Positions 37,611 to 45,821 of a stretch of 64,000 nt of DNA are shown in pieces. The notes beneath the pieces were generated by a model. That model did not search any database. It was not told the DNA's origin and saw nothing but the letters and a program-made list of their open reading frames with translations. Source of the stretch: an uncultured Flavobacterium sp. (lineage in GTDB: Bacteria > Bacteroidota > Bacteroidia > Flavobacteriales > Flavobacteriaceae). The stretch's first letter is position 1, and each line of letters opens with the position of its first letter. The DNA is taken from NCBI RefSeq assembly GCF_946478785.1, contig NZ_CAMLDD010000005.1, positions 62,001-126,000 on the forward strand, in the 5' to 3' direction. Position numbers and translations under genes: made by a program.

Positions 37611-37692
37611 GAAGTTAGTGTTATTTATAATGCAAATGTAAAAGATTTTTTACTGATTTAAGATGTCTATTAAACGAGGATAGTTAGAAATA

Positions 37693-37738
37693 AAAAACAT
37701 TCTGACTCATCCAAATTTGAATAAGAAAGAATGTTTTT
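37693..37738 (-). terminator. probable terminator after clpS
   Basis: Arms aaaaacattct (37693-37703) and agaatgttttt (37728-37738) with a 24-base loop, ending 14 bases from the clpS stop. Long loop lowers confidence; could act in both directions. Confidence 0.55.
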
Positions 37739-37751
37739 ATATTATTTGAAT

Positions 37752-38027
37752 TTAGACAATTTCGGCACTAAGTCCAGCTTCCAAAAGTTGTGTACACTGT
37801 GGTTTTAATTTATCAATTGGGCCGGTTTTTACGGTGCATTTTCCGTTATAATGTACAATTAAGGAACATTGTTCTGCTTGTTCTGCTGTATGGCTGCAAA
37901 CCCGCATTAAAGTATCAATCACATGATCAAAAGTGTTTACATCATCATTATACACAATAATTTCATTATTGAAACCTACTGCTTCTTTTTCGCGAACCCT
38001 TTCTTTTACTTTTTCTTTAGTACTCAT
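37752..38027 (-). CDS. clpS: ATP-dependent Clp protease adaptor
   Basis: 91 residues. ClpS delivers N-end-rule substrates to ClpAP/ClpCP. Core motif IIVYNDDVNTFDHVIDTLMRVCSHTAEQAEQCSLIVHYNGKCTVKTGP, with the Asn-Asp-Asp of the N-degron pocket and the His of the second pocket helix; a flexible charged N-terminus (MSTKEKVKERVREKEAV) precedes it as in other members. Begins 35 bases after prmA on the same strand, forming a prmA-clpS operon. Confidence 0.94.
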   Translation of the reverse strand: MSTKEKVKERVREKEAVGFNNEIIVYNDDVNTFDHVIDTLMRVCSHTAEQAEQCSLIVHYNGKCTVKTGPIDKLKPQCTQLLEAGLSAEIV

Positions 38028-38062
38028 TTTTTAGGTTTTTGTACTGTTGTAATTATTAATAT

Positions 38063-38896
38063 CTAATTTACGTATTTTAATGCAACCCAGTTGTTTCTCT
38101 GAAACTTTTTAACAAACGTTAATTTTTTTTCTGTGCAGGAAGCATCAATGAAGGGAATGTCTTCCTCATAAAAACCACTCAATAGTATTGTTCCTTTTGG
38201 GTTTAAGCAATCAACATAACTCTGCATGTCGTTTAATAAAATATTGCGGTTGATGTTTGCAATAATCAAATCGTACTTTTTATCAGTCAATAAAGACGCA
38301 TCACCTTCATAAACAGTAATATGAGTGCAATTATTGCGTTCTGCATTTTCGATAGAATTCAAATAACACCAGTTGTCAATGTCAATTGCATCAATAGGCT
38401 GGGCGCCTTTCATTTCAGACAAAATAGCTAGAATTGCAGTTCCGCAACCCATATCCAAGGTTTTTAAACCTTCAACATCCATTTCCAGTAAATGCTGTAT
38501 CATCATATGTGTCGTTTCGTGATGACCAGTTCCAAAACTCATTTTGGGTTCGATTAAGATATCAAATTCAGCATCAGTTTTTGGATGAAAAGGAGCACGA
38601 ACATGACATTTTCCATCAACATCAATAGCTTCAAAATTCTTTTCCCATTCTTCATTCCAGTTTACCTGATCGATTTCTTCAATTTTATATTCTATTTTAA
38701 ACTCTTCTGATTGCAAAATATAAATGCCATCTAAGATATTCTCATCCCATAAATCTTTCTTCACAAAAGCCGAAACTCCATTTTCAGTTTCAGTAAAACT
38801 CTCGAAAGCTTTCTCGCCTAATTCGGCAATTAATATTTCTGATCCCGGTTCTTTGGGTTCAATGGTAAAATGATATCCTAAATATATATTTGACAT
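38063..38896 (-). CDS. prmA: ribosomal protein L11 methyltransferase
   Basis: 277 residues. SAM-dependent trimethylation of ribosomal protein L11. N-terminal substrate-recognition domain (about 1-95), then the class I methyltransferase: FGTGHHETTHMMIQHLLEM, motif I LKTLDMGCGTAILAILSEMKGA, the acidic end of strand 2 IDAIDIDNWC, and DLIIANINRNILLNDM. Starts alone; clpS follows after 35 bases. Confidence 0.93.
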   Translation of the reverse strand: MSNIYLGYHFTIEPKEPGSEILIAELGEKAFESFTETENGVSAFVKKDLWDENILDGIYILQSEEFKIEYKIEEIDQVNWNEEWEKNFEAIDVDGKCHVRAPFHPKTDAEFDILIEPKMSFGTGHHETTHMMIQHLLEMDVEGLKTLDMGCGTAILAILSEMKGAQPIDAIDIDNWCYLNSIENAERNNCTHITVYEGDASLLTDKKYDLIIANINRNILLNDMQSYVDCLNPKGTILLSGFYEEDIPFIDASCTEKKLTFVKKFQRNNWVALKYVN

Positions 38897-39007
38897 AAAT
38901 AATTTTTTTGCAAAGGTAAGAATCGAAAGTTGATGTTGTTCAAAAATAACTGAGAACCTTGATAATTTTAAGTATAAATTATAATTTGAGTTATAGAAGT
39001 TGTGTGT

Positions 39008-41116
39008 TTAACTAATATAATTCCAAATATTCTTTTTCTTAGTCAATTCAATGAAAACAGCTTTTAGAATATTATGTTCAGGCTTTTGAAGTGGAGCATC
39101 TTCTTTTAAAACTTTTAAGGCATAGTTTCTGGCTAAAGCTAAAATATCACGATCACGAACAATATCTGCAATTTGAAGGTTTAATACACCGCTTTGTTGA
39201 GTTCCCATCAAATCCCCCGGACCACGAAGTTTAAGGTCAACTTCTGCAATTTCAAATCCATCATTGGTTTGAACCATAGTTTCCATTCGGGTTTTGCTAT
39301 CTGAACTTAATTTATGGCTTGTCATCAAAATACAATAACTCTGTTCTGCTCCACGGCCTACGCGGCCTCGCAATTGGTGTAGCTGAGATAAGCCAAAACG
39401 TTCGGCACTTTCAATAATCATTACACTGGCATTTGGAACATTGACACCAACTTCAATTACAGTTGTCGCCACCATGATATTGGTCTTGCCTTCTGAAAAG
39501 CGTTTCATTTCAGCATCTTTATCGGCTGGTTTCATTTTCCCGTGCAAAATTGAAATGGAATATTGAGGCAGCGGAAAATCACGCGAAATACTTTCGTAGC
39601 CATCCATTAAATCTTTAAAATCCATTTTCTCAGATTCCTGGATCAACGGATAAACGATATAAATCTGTCTTCCTTTTGCAATTTCATCACGAAGAAATTT
39701 CCAGACTTTTAATCGGTTACTGTCAAATCGATGGACAGTCTGAATCGGTTTTCTGCCCGGAGGCAATTCGTCAATTACTGAAATATCGAGATCGCCATAT
39801 AAACTCATTGCCAAAGTTCTTGGGATAGGAGTAGCGGTCATAACCAAAACGTGTGGTGGGATTTCGTTTTTCTTCCACAGTTTTGATCGCTGCTCAACAC
39901 CAAAACGATGTTGCTCATCAATAACGGCCAAACCTAAATTTTGGAATTTTACTTTGTCTTCCAACAGCGCATGTGTGCCAATTAAAATATGCAAAGAACC
40001 ATTTTCAAGTTCTTCGTGAATAATTTTTCTGGCTGCAGTTTTGGTTGAGCCGGTTAATATTTTAATATTGATATTTAGTGTTTTAGCCAATTCAGATAAA
40101 CCAATAAAATGCTGATTGGCAAGAATTTCTGTAGGAGCCATTAAACAAGCCTGAAATCCATTATCAATTGCCAAAAGCATACTCATAAAAGCCACAATTG
40201 TTTTTCCGGAACCCACATCACCTTGTAGTAATCGGTTCATTTGGGCATTACTTCCCATATCTGAACGGATTTCTTTTATCACTCTTTTTTGAGCATTCGT
40301 CAGCTCAAAAGGCAAATGTTTTTGATAAAATTCATTAAAAAGTTCCCCTACTTTTGTAAAAGCATGTCCTTTTATTTTATGTTTCCGAATCAGGTTTTTG
40401 GTAATTAATTGCAGTTGAATAAAAAATAATTCCTCAAATTTTAATCGGAATTGGGCTTTTGCCAAAGCATCTGCACTCTTCGGAAAATGAATGTTGAATA
40501 AAGCTGCTTTTTTTGAAATTAGTTTCAATTCTTCAATTAAGTAAGAAGGAAAAGTTTCAGTAAACAAAGCTTGTGTTTCGATGAAAAGCTGTTCCATCAA
40601 TTTATTTATTGTCCGATTTGAAATACCGCGATTCGTTAGCGTTTCTGTTGATGGATAAACCGGCTGCATTGCCGATCTAAGACTTTTTTCATGCTCACTT
40701 AAAAGCTCAATCTCCGGATGCGCCATACTAAACAGGCTTCCGTACAAAGAACATTTTCCAAAAATGACACATACTTCATTGAGTTTTAAACTCTCCCGAA
40801 CCCATTTGTGTCCCTGAAACCAATTTAGTTCTATTTGCCCTGTATCATCTACAAAAGTAGCAACCAAACGTTTTTTGTTTTTAGCAAACTCAACTGTTTT
40901 TATATTGATGATTTTGCCAATAATCTGAACTTCTGAACCTGTATTTTGAAGCTCATTTAATTTATAATAACGGGTTCTGTCAATATATCTGTTAGGAAAA
41001 AAATTAACCAAATCTCCATATTTATGAATACCCAATTCCTTACGAAGCAATTGTCCACGACTTGGACCAACGCCTTTTAAGTATTCGATTGGAGTATCAA
41101 GGAGATTGTTGGACAT
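39008..41116 (-). CDS. recG: ATP-dependent DNA helicase RecG
   Basis: 702 residues. Branch-migrating helicase that regresses stalled replication forks. The N-terminal wedge OB domain (about 55-160, including VQIIGKIINIKTVEF and ELNWFQGHKWV) is followed by superfamily 2 motifs: LLQGDVGSGKTIVAF (Walker A), VIDEQHRFGVEQR (DEQH box), MTATPIPRTLAMSLYGD, TVIEVGVNVPNASVMIIE and QLRGRVGRG (motif VI). The start MSNNLLDTPIEYLKGVGPSRGQLL is typical. Single gene. Confidence 0.96.
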   Translation of the reverse strand: MSNNLLDTPIEYLKGVGPSRGQLLRKELGIHKYGDLVNFFPNRYIDRTRYYKLNELQNTGSEVQIIGKIINIKTVEFAKNKKRLVATFVDDTGQIELNWFQGHKWVRESLKLNEVCVIFGKCSLYGSLFSMAHPEIELLSEHEKSLRSAMQPVYPSTETLTNRGISNRTINKLMEQLFIETQALFTETFPSYLIEELKLISKKAALFNIHFPKSADALAKAQFRLKFEELFFIQLQLITKNLIRKHKIKGHAFTKVGELFNEFYQKHLPFELTNAQKRVIKEIRSDMGSNAQMNRLLQGDVGSGKTIVAFMSMLLAIDNGFQACLMAPTEILANQHFIGLSELAKTLNINIKILTGSTKTAARKIIHEELENGSLHILIGTHALLEDKVKFQNLGLAVIDEQHRFGVEQRSKLWKKNEIPPHVLVMTATPIPRTLAMSLYGDLDISVIDELPPGRKPIQTVHRFDSNRLKVWKFLRDEIAKGRQIYIVYPLIQESEKMDFKDLMDGYESISRDFPLPQYSISILHGKMKPADKDAEMKRFSEGKTNIMVATTVIEVGVNVPNASVMIIESAERFGLSQLHQLRGRVGRGAEQSYCILMTSHKLSSDSKTRMETMVQTNDGFEIAEVDLKLRGPGDLMGTQQSGVLNLQIADIVRDRDILALARNYALKVLKEDAPLQKPEHNILKAVFIELTKKKNIWNYIS

Positions 41117-41422
41117 TTTTGAATTTTAGAGTTTTAGAGTTTTAGATTGTTGATTTTAGATTTCAGAATTGGGCTTTTAAATTAAAAAAAAATGATTTTT
41201 AATTCAAAAGCGAAGATAGATTTTAATTCACAATTTTGAAAGAGGAATGTGTTTTCAAAATCAATTACTTTGTTGTTTTTAGAGCGATTTACATAAGTAG
41301 CATTTCACCTATAGTTCTCTTTATGATTGATTTTTTTAAAAATTTTATGTATTAAATCAAAAAGTGAAGCAACCATTTAATCAAGCAATCATCTTTTAAG
41401 TAATCTTTAAAAACCAAAACAA
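41117..41422. other. intergenic with short tandem repeat
   Basis: Just upstream of recG lies a small imperfect repeat of the unit gttttaga (about 41127-41160), giving four copies. The remainder is AT-rich and holds the promoters of recG and of the divergent lipoprotein gene; nothing else seen. Confidence 0.45.
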
Positions 41423-41863
41423 ATGAAAAAAACCGTAATTGTATTTATTCTTATGCTAAGCCTAATTTCTTGTTCAAACGATAGTGATGATTCAAAGTCG
41501 AAAGTTGCAATTGATTATTATGGAAAGTGGACTTTAGTTAAAATGTCTGGCTCAATTCCTAATTCTGAAACTACAGGTTCTAAAATGGATTGGCAGGAAT
41601 CATATGTTTTTAATACTGACGGAACATTTACAAAAATTAGATTGAGAGATAATATCACTACAAAGTCAAGTGGAACATTTGTAATTCAAAAAGAGGACGA
41701 TTATATTAGTTTTAGTTTAAAGCATAGCAAAAATAATGAAATAATAGGCAATTGCTCTGGCGGTGATTTGTCTGAATTTCTTTCTATTAATAAAGAGAAT
41801 TTATTACAAAGTTCTTGGTCGGCATGTGATGGTCCGGGTTTGTTTTATGACAAAATGAAATAA
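41423..41863 (+). CDS. lipocalin-like lipoprotein
   Basis: 146 residues. Lipoprotein signal (MKKTVIVFILMLSLISCSND) with lipidated Cys17 and an Asp/Ser-rich linker, then a lipocalin-type start YYGKWTLVKMSG followed by alternating strands (ESYVFNTDGTFTKIRLRDN, SSGTFVIQKEDDYISFSL). Two late cysteines (NCSGGD, ACDGPG) may form a disulfide. Lipocalin-like lipoproteins of this length are common in Flavobacteriaceae; ligand unknown. Followed by a strong terminator. Confidence 0.75.
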   Translation: MKKTVIVFILMLSLISCSNDSDDSKSKVAIDYYGKWTLVKMSGSIPNSETTGSKMDWQESYVFNTDGTFTKIRLRDNITTKSSGTFVIQKEDDYISFSLKHSKNNEIIGNCSGGDLSEFLSINKENLLQSSWSACDGPGLFYDKMK

Positions 41864-41890
41864 AAAACGTAAGTTTGTTAGATATTTAAA

Positions 41891-41920
41891 AGTATTCAAT
41901 TCTAAAATTGAATACTTTTT
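41891..41920 (+). terminator. intrinsic terminator after the lipocalin-like gene
   Basis: Arms agtattcaat (41891-41900) and attgaatact (41907-41916), loop tctaaa, followed by T's. Lies 20 bases before the next ATG. Confidence 0.88.
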
Positions 41921-41939
41921 CTTTTTAAAATACTTACAA

Positions 41940-42482
41940 ATGACAACACACTTAGTACTCTTACGAGGCATCAACGTTTCTGGTCACAACATGATGAAAA
42001 TGGAAGCTTTGAAAACCATGCTGGAGAATATTGGTTTTCAAAATGTACGAACTTATCTGCAATCCGGTAATGTTTTTGTTGATACTGAAGAAGAAAGTGC
42101 TTCGAAAGTAGGGTTTATGATCAAACAGGAAATTTTTAAAGTCTTCGGACATGAAGTTCCTACAATTGTTATTACGAAGGAAGATTTAGAGCTGTGTTTT
42201 AAAAATAGCCCTTATCTTAAAGAAAAAGAGGTTGATACTAAAAAGTTATACGTTGCATTTGTCTCTGTTGCTTTGAAAAGCGAAAATATAAATGATTTGA
42301 AAATTAGTCAATTTAAACCTGATGAAGCGAGTATTGATGGTAACAGGATTTTTATTAAATATGCAGTTGGAGCAGGGAAAACAAGATTTGATCAAAAATA
42401 CATTGAGAAAAAACTAAATGTAACTGCCACAATTAGAAACTGGAATACAGTGACTAATTTATTAGGAATATTTAATGAGTAA
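41940..42482 (+). CDS. DUF1697 domain protein
   Basis: 180 residues matching the DUF1697 family from end to end: HLVLLRGINVSGHNMMKMEALKTMLENIGFQNVRTYLQSGNVFVDT at the N-terminus, the ITKEDLE..FKNSPYLKEKE segment, and the C-terminal TRFDQKYIEKKLNVTATIRNWNTVTNLL. Cytoplasmic; function not established. The gene is complete, but its last 55 codons are present a second time downstream because of the 334-base tandem duplication that begins inside it. Confidence 0.9.
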   Translation: MTTHLVLLRGINVSGHNMMKMEALKTMLENIGFQNVRTYLQSGNVFVDTEEESASKVGFMIKQEIFKVFGHEVPTIVITKEDLELCFKNSPYLKEKEVDTKKLYVAFVSVALKSENINDLKISQFKPDEASIDGNRIFIKYAVGAGKTRFDQKYIEKKLNVTATIRNWNTVTNLLGIFNE

Positions 42483-42484
42483 AT

Positions 42485-42526
42485 AAAAAAGCAGAATCCA
42501 AATAATAATTGAATTCTGCTTTTTTT
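42485..42526. terminator. bidirectional terminator, first copy
   Basis: Arms aaaaaagcagaat (42485-42497) and attctgctttttt (42513-42525), 13 pairs with A/T runs on both sides. In the ancestral arrangement it separated the two convergent genes. Confidence 0.88.
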
Positions 42527-42543
42527 ATTATGCTTGAATTACT

Positions 42544-42646
42544 TTAGATTCTGAAAATCCCTCCAAAAGCAATGATTCGCTGAAAGAAGAAAAAATCCTG
42601 AAAAGCACTATCATCATTACTTGCGGTAGTTTTGATATCCTGCATG
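42544..42646 (-). pseudogene. duplicated 3' fragment of the outer-membrane protein gene
   Basis: Encodes MQDIKTTASNDDSAFQDFF and the rest of the C-terminal strand of the protein at 42878, cut at the duplication junction. An ATG-led frame of 61 codons runs through here, but its first half is antisense DUF1697 sequence, so it is a by-product of the duplication and not a gene. Confidence 0.85.
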
Positions 42647-42648
42647 TT

Positions 42649-42816
42649 AAACCTGATGAAGCGAGTATTGATGGTAACAGGATTTTTATTAAATATGCAG
42701 TTGGAGCAGGGAAAACAAGATTTGATCAAAAATACATTGAGAAAAAACTAAATGTAACTGCCACAATTAGAAACTGGAATACAGTGACTAATTTATTAGG
42801 AATATTTAATGAGTAA
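42649..42816 (+). pseudogene. duplicated 3' fragment of the DUF1697 gene
   Basis: The last 55 codons and stop of the DUF1697 gene, identical in sequence, without start codon or promoter. Not expected to be translated. Confidence 0.88.
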
Positions 42817-42818
42817 AT

Positions 42819-42860
42819 AAAAAAGCAGAATCCAAATAATAATTGAATTCTGCTTTTTTT
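42819..42860. terminator. bidirectional terminator, second copy
   Basis: Exact duplicate of the hairpin at 42485. This copy now ends the minus-strand outer-membrane protein transcript, while the first copy ends the DUF1697 transcript. Confidence 0.88.
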
Positions 42861-42877
42861 ATTATGCTTGAATTACT

Positions 42878-43741
42878 TTAGATTCTGAAAATCCCTCCAA
42901 AAGCAATGATTCGCTGAAAGAAGAAAAAATCCTGAAAAGCACTATCATCATTACTTGCGGTAGTTTTGATATCCTGCATGTTGATATAACCGCCTTTTAA
43001 CTCTCCCTGAACATAAAAGTGCTTGAAGAAAGTAACATTAATACCAGCTTTTGCTGAGACTCCGTAACCGGAAATATGAAAATCATCGTGGCGATCTTTC
43101 CCTAAAAGCTTAGTATTGGTTTTAGGATATAAAATTCCGCCACCTAAACCTTCAGTTAAATTAATCTGAACCTTATCAATATTTGGCAAACGAAACCATT
43201 TTGAAACATCATCAAATCTTGAAACTTCTGTGTTTAAATAATTCAAACCATCTGTATGCTCGTAAGTTAAGAACGTTTCATCTGCAAAATCTACGGGAGT
43301 GTTATTATAGACATTATTATGTACTGAACCAGCTTGATCTCCCGGTAAGTTAATATAACCTGTAACATTAGCTATTTGATTTTGAGTCATTACGTATTTC
43401 ATGTGGTCGACTCCAATTGTAACATTGTAATGATTACTGAAAAAATAACCGAATCGAAGGTTAGTTTGCGGTATGGTCATTCGGGCAGGATTCACATAAT
43501 CAATATTCCAGCCTTTTGGTTTATCATGCGCAGACATATTATGAACAGTGAATTCATAATCTTTCCCTCTAAAGGTTACGTCAGATTTTGAGTAACTCTC
43601 TCTATTACCTCCCCATGAAACAAAGAACTTTCCTTTATTGTCTGCCGTATATTTATTTTGTATTGCAATCTCTTCCTGAGCAAACATGTTTACAGCAAAA
43701 CACATTAAGAATAAAGGCAAGAATAAAAAATTATTTTTCAA
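42878..43741 (-). CDS. outer-membrane protein, unknown, TTG start
   Basis: 287 residues with a signal peptide (MKNNFLFLPLFLMCFAVNMFAQ) and barrel-like alternating strands such as GKFFVSWGGNRESYSKSDV, RFGYFFSNHYNVTIGVDHMKYV and a C-terminal strand ending in FGGIFRI. The codon at the start of the signal peptide is TTG and the codon before it is TAA, so TTG must be the initiator. It follows kdsA by 16 bases and is probably co-transcribed with it. Its 3' end lies inside the second copy of the tandem duplication but is unaffected. Family not identified. Confidence 0.72.
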   Translation of the reverse strand: MKNNFLFLPLFLMCFAVNMFAQEEIAIQNKYTADNKGKFFVSWGGNRESYSKSDVTFRGKDYEFTVHNMSAHDKPKGWNIDYVNPARMTIPQTNLRFGYFFSNHYNVTIGVDHMKYVMTQNQIANVTGYINLPGDQAGSVHNNVYNNTPVDFADETFLTYEHTDGLNYLNTEVSRFDDVSKWFRLPNIDKVQINLTEGLGGGILYPKTNTKLLGKDRHDDFHISGYGVSAKAGINVTFFKHFYVQGELKGGYINMQDIKTTASNDDSAFQDFFFFQRIIAFGGIFRI

Positions 43742-43757
43742 TTATGGATTTTAAAAA

Positions 43758-44576
43758 TTAGAATGAATTAACTGTTTTTCTGATAGCCACCAATTTAGTC
43801 ATTAGCCCTTCAAAATAGTCTAAATGAAGCATGTTGGCACCATCACTTTTAGCATTGGCAGGGTCAAAATGAGTTTCAATAAAAATCCCGTCAACACCCA
43901 CAGCAATACCCGCTTTGGCAACAGTTTCAATCATGTCAGGTCTTCCACCCGTAACACCGGCAGTTTGGTTTGGCTGTTGCAAAGAGTGAGTAACATCTAA
44001 AACCGTTGTAGCATATTGCTGCATAGTAGGAATCCCTCTATAATCAACAATCATATCCTGATACCCAAACATTGTACCACGGTCTGTAACTACTACATTC
44101 TCATTATTGCAGTCTAATACTTTTTGCACAGCATGTTTCATGCTTTCCGGACTCATAAATTGTCCTTTTTTCAGGTTTACTACTTTTCCGGTATTGGCTG
44201 CAGCCACAACAAGATCTGTCTGACGTACTAAGAAAGCAGGAATCTGCAAAACATCTACATATTGTGCCGCCATTTCAGCATCTTCATTAGTATGAATATC
44301 GGTTACGGTTGGAATATGAAAAGTTTCAGAAACTTTTCGTAAAATTTTTAATGCTTTTTCGTCACCAATTCCAGAGAAACTGTCAATTCTGGAACGATTG
44401 GCTTTTTTAAAAGATCCTTTAAATACATAAGGGATCTGAAGTTTGTCGGTAATACCAACTAATTTTTCGGCAATTCTGAGAGCCATTTCTTCTCCTTCTA
44501 TAGCGCAAGGTCCCGCCAACAAAAAGAAGTTCCCACTTTCAGTATGCTTAATTTGTGGAATATGTTGTATGTTCAT
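43758..44576 (-). CDS. kdsA: KDO-8-phosphate synthase
   Basis: 272 residues from the ATG at MNIQHIPQIKHTESGNFFLLAGPCAIEGEEMA; eight further in-frame codons upstream are possible but unlike the family. Condenses phosphoenolpyruvate with arabinose 5-phosphate to make KDO-8-P for the inner core of lipopolysaccharide. Key motifs: GPCAIE, FKGSFKKANRSRIDSFSG, DVLQIPAFLVRQTDL, NLKKGQFMSPESM and DGIFIETHFDPANAKSDGANML. Leads a two-gene unit with the outer-membrane protein that follows. Confidence 0.95.
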   Translation of the reverse strand: MNIQHIPQIKHTESGNFFLLAGPCAIEGEEMALRIAEKLVGITDKLQIPYVFKGSFKKANRSRIDSFSGIGDEKALKILRKVSETFHIPTVTDIHTNEDAEMAAQYVDVLQIPAFLVRQTDLVVAAANTGKVVNLKKGQFMSPESMKHAVQKVLDCNNENVVVTDRGTMFGYQDMIVDYRGIPTMQQYATTVLDVTHSLQQPNQTAGVTGGRPDMIETVAKAGIAVGVDGIFIETHFDPANAKSDGANMLHLDYFEGLMTKLVAIRKTVNSF

Positions 44577-44722
44577 AGCATGAGTTTTTTGACAGTGCAA
44601 AGGTAGTTATGATTTGCGATTTACAGATTAAGATTTGCGATTATTTTAAAATTTGTTCAGTTTTTTGAAAAAGCTTCATTTGAAAATTTACTTTTATCAA
44701 ATTCTTTGAACAATAGTGAATC

Positions 44723-44754
44723 AAAAAAGCCTTTTAGAAAATCTAAAAGGCTTT
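44723..44754 (-). terminator. intrinsic terminator of the His-rich lipoprotein gene
   Basis: Arms aaagccttttaga (44726-44738) and tctaaaaggcttt (44742-44754), 13 perfect pairs around a 3-base loop, then T's on the minus strand; five bases after the stop. Confidence 0.9.
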
Positions 44755-44759
44755 AAGTA

Positions 44760-44972
44760 TTATCTTTTGTTGTGACCAGGAGCATGTGATTTTGCACTTT
44801 TATTTCCTGATATCTTTTTAGCCTGACCCGGAGGCATCTTTTTTGATTTATGATGTGAATGTGAATGCGAATGTGAATGTGAGTTGTGAACAGTACAGCC
44901 TAAAAGGCTGGTAACTAGAAACAATAGTACCATAATAATTACGGCAATTTTAAGGTATTTAGAATTTTTCAT
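44760..44972 (-). CDS. small His-rich lipoprotein
   Basis: 70 residues. Lipoprotein signal MKNSKYLKIAVIIMVLLFLVTSLLGC with lipidated Cys26, then a run HSHSHSHSHHKSKK and the end KMPPGQAKKISGNKSAKSHAPGHNKR. The PPGQAKK...GxKSAKxxAPGH pattern is shared by small Bacteroidota lipoproteins that are sometimes named 'quinol oxidase subunit 4', a label I see no support for. The alternating His suggests binding of Ni, Zn or Cu, but that is inference. Single gene with its own terminator. Confidence 0.72.
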   Translation of the reverse strand: MKNSKYLKIAVIIMVLLFLVTSLLGCTVHNSHSHSHSHSHHKSKKMPPGQAKKISGNKSAKSHAPGHNKR

Positions 44973-45056
44973 AAAATTATTTGAGTTTGGGATTGCAAAT
45001 ATAATAGTTAATCGGGATTTTGATCTTTTCTGACTTTGTTTAAATTCATTATAAAC

Positions 45057-45085
45057 AAAAAGCTCTGGAATTATCCAGAGCTTTT
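45057..45085 (-). terminator. intrinsic terminator after yebC
   Basis: Arms aaaagctctgga (45058-45069) and tccagagctttt (45074-45085), loop of four, A/T on both sides; 23 bases after the yebC stop. Confidence 0.9.
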
Positions 45086-45107
45086 AATATTTTATAGCGA
45101 AAAAAGA

Positions 45108-45821
45108 TTACTCTTCTTTCATCGTGTGATAAACGTTCATCACATCATCATCTTCTTCGATTTTTTCGATTAGTTTTTCAACGTCAGCGATTTGGGCTTC
45201 TGTTAGTTCTTTTGTAATTTGTGGAATACGTTCAAAACCTGAAGATAAAATTTCCAAACCTCTGTTTTCTAATTCTTTCTGCAAAGCACCAAAACTTCCA
45301 AAAGGAGCGTAGATTAAAATTCCGTCTTCATCTTCAAAAACTTCTTCAGCACCAAAATCAATAAGTTCTAATTCTAGCTCTTCAGGGTCCAGATTGCCTT
45401 TTGCAATTCGGAAATTACAGGTATGATCAAACATAAATTCAACTGAACCCTGAGTTCCCATTGTTCCGTTACATTTGTTAAAATAACTGCGGATATTAGC
45501 TACTGTTCTGTTATTATTGTCAGATGCAGTTTCAATTAAAATTGCAATTCCGTGAGGAGCATATCCTTCAAATAAAATTTCTTTATAGTTGGCAGTGTCT
45601 TTATTGCTTGCATTTTTTATAGCGCGCTCTACATTGTCCTTAGGCATGTTTGCCGCCTTTGCGTTTTGTATCACAGCTCTTAATCTGGAGTTAGCATCCG
45701 GGTTTGGACCGCCTTCCTTAACAGCCATAACAATATCTTTACCAATTCGGGTAAATGTTTTGGCCATTGCTGACCAACGTTTCATTTTTCTTCCTTTTCT
45801 AAATTCGAACGCTCTTCCCAT
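45108..45821 (-). CDS. yebC: YebC/PmpR family protein
   Basis: 237 residues, full length. Start MGRAFEFRKGRKMKRWSAMAKTFTRIGKDIVMAVKEGGPNPDANSRLR (only its extent matters: about residues 1-49) is the family hallmark, followed by KAANMPKDNVERAIKNA, YEGYAPHG-type EILFEGYAPHGIAILIE and the acidic C-terminus IEEDDDVMNVYHTM. YebC proteins act as transcriptional regulators in some species and, as shown more recently, help ribosomes through proline-rich stalls. Single gene. Confidence 0.94.
   Translation of the reverse strand: MGRAFEFRKGRKMKRWSAMAKTFTRIGKDIVMAVKEGGPNPDANSRLRAVIQNAKAANMPKDNVERAIKNASNKDTANYKEILFEGYAPHGIAILIETASDNNNRTVANIRSYFNKCNGTMGTQGSVEFMFDHTCNFRIAKGNLDPEELELELIDFGAEEVFEDEDGILIYAPFGSFGALQKELENRGLEILSSGFERIPQITKELTEAQIADVEKLIEKIEEDDDVMNVYHTMKEE

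Larger units (their letters stand above)
42313..42648. repeat. 334-bp tandem duplication, first copy
   Basis: Identical to 42647-42982 at every base I compared, with a period of 334 and a two-base (tt) overlap at the junction. It contains the last 55 codons of the DUF1697 gene (plus strand), the shared terminator hairpin, and a second copy of the last 34 codons of the outer-membrane protein gene (minus strand). Confidence 0.93.
42647..42982. repeat. 334-bp tandem duplication, second copy
   Basis: Second copy of the unit described at 42313. At its right edge the sequence continues into the intact outer-membrane protein gene, and at its left edge the join reads catgtt|aaacctgatg instead of the native caattt|aaacctgatg. 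Confidence 0.93.

Noticed and set aside
42544..42729. 61-codon minus-strand ORF ending in the same sequence as the outer-membrane protein
   Set aside because: It is a chimera made by the 334-bp duplication: its first half is antisense DUF1697 sequence and its second half a copied 3' end, with no promoter.
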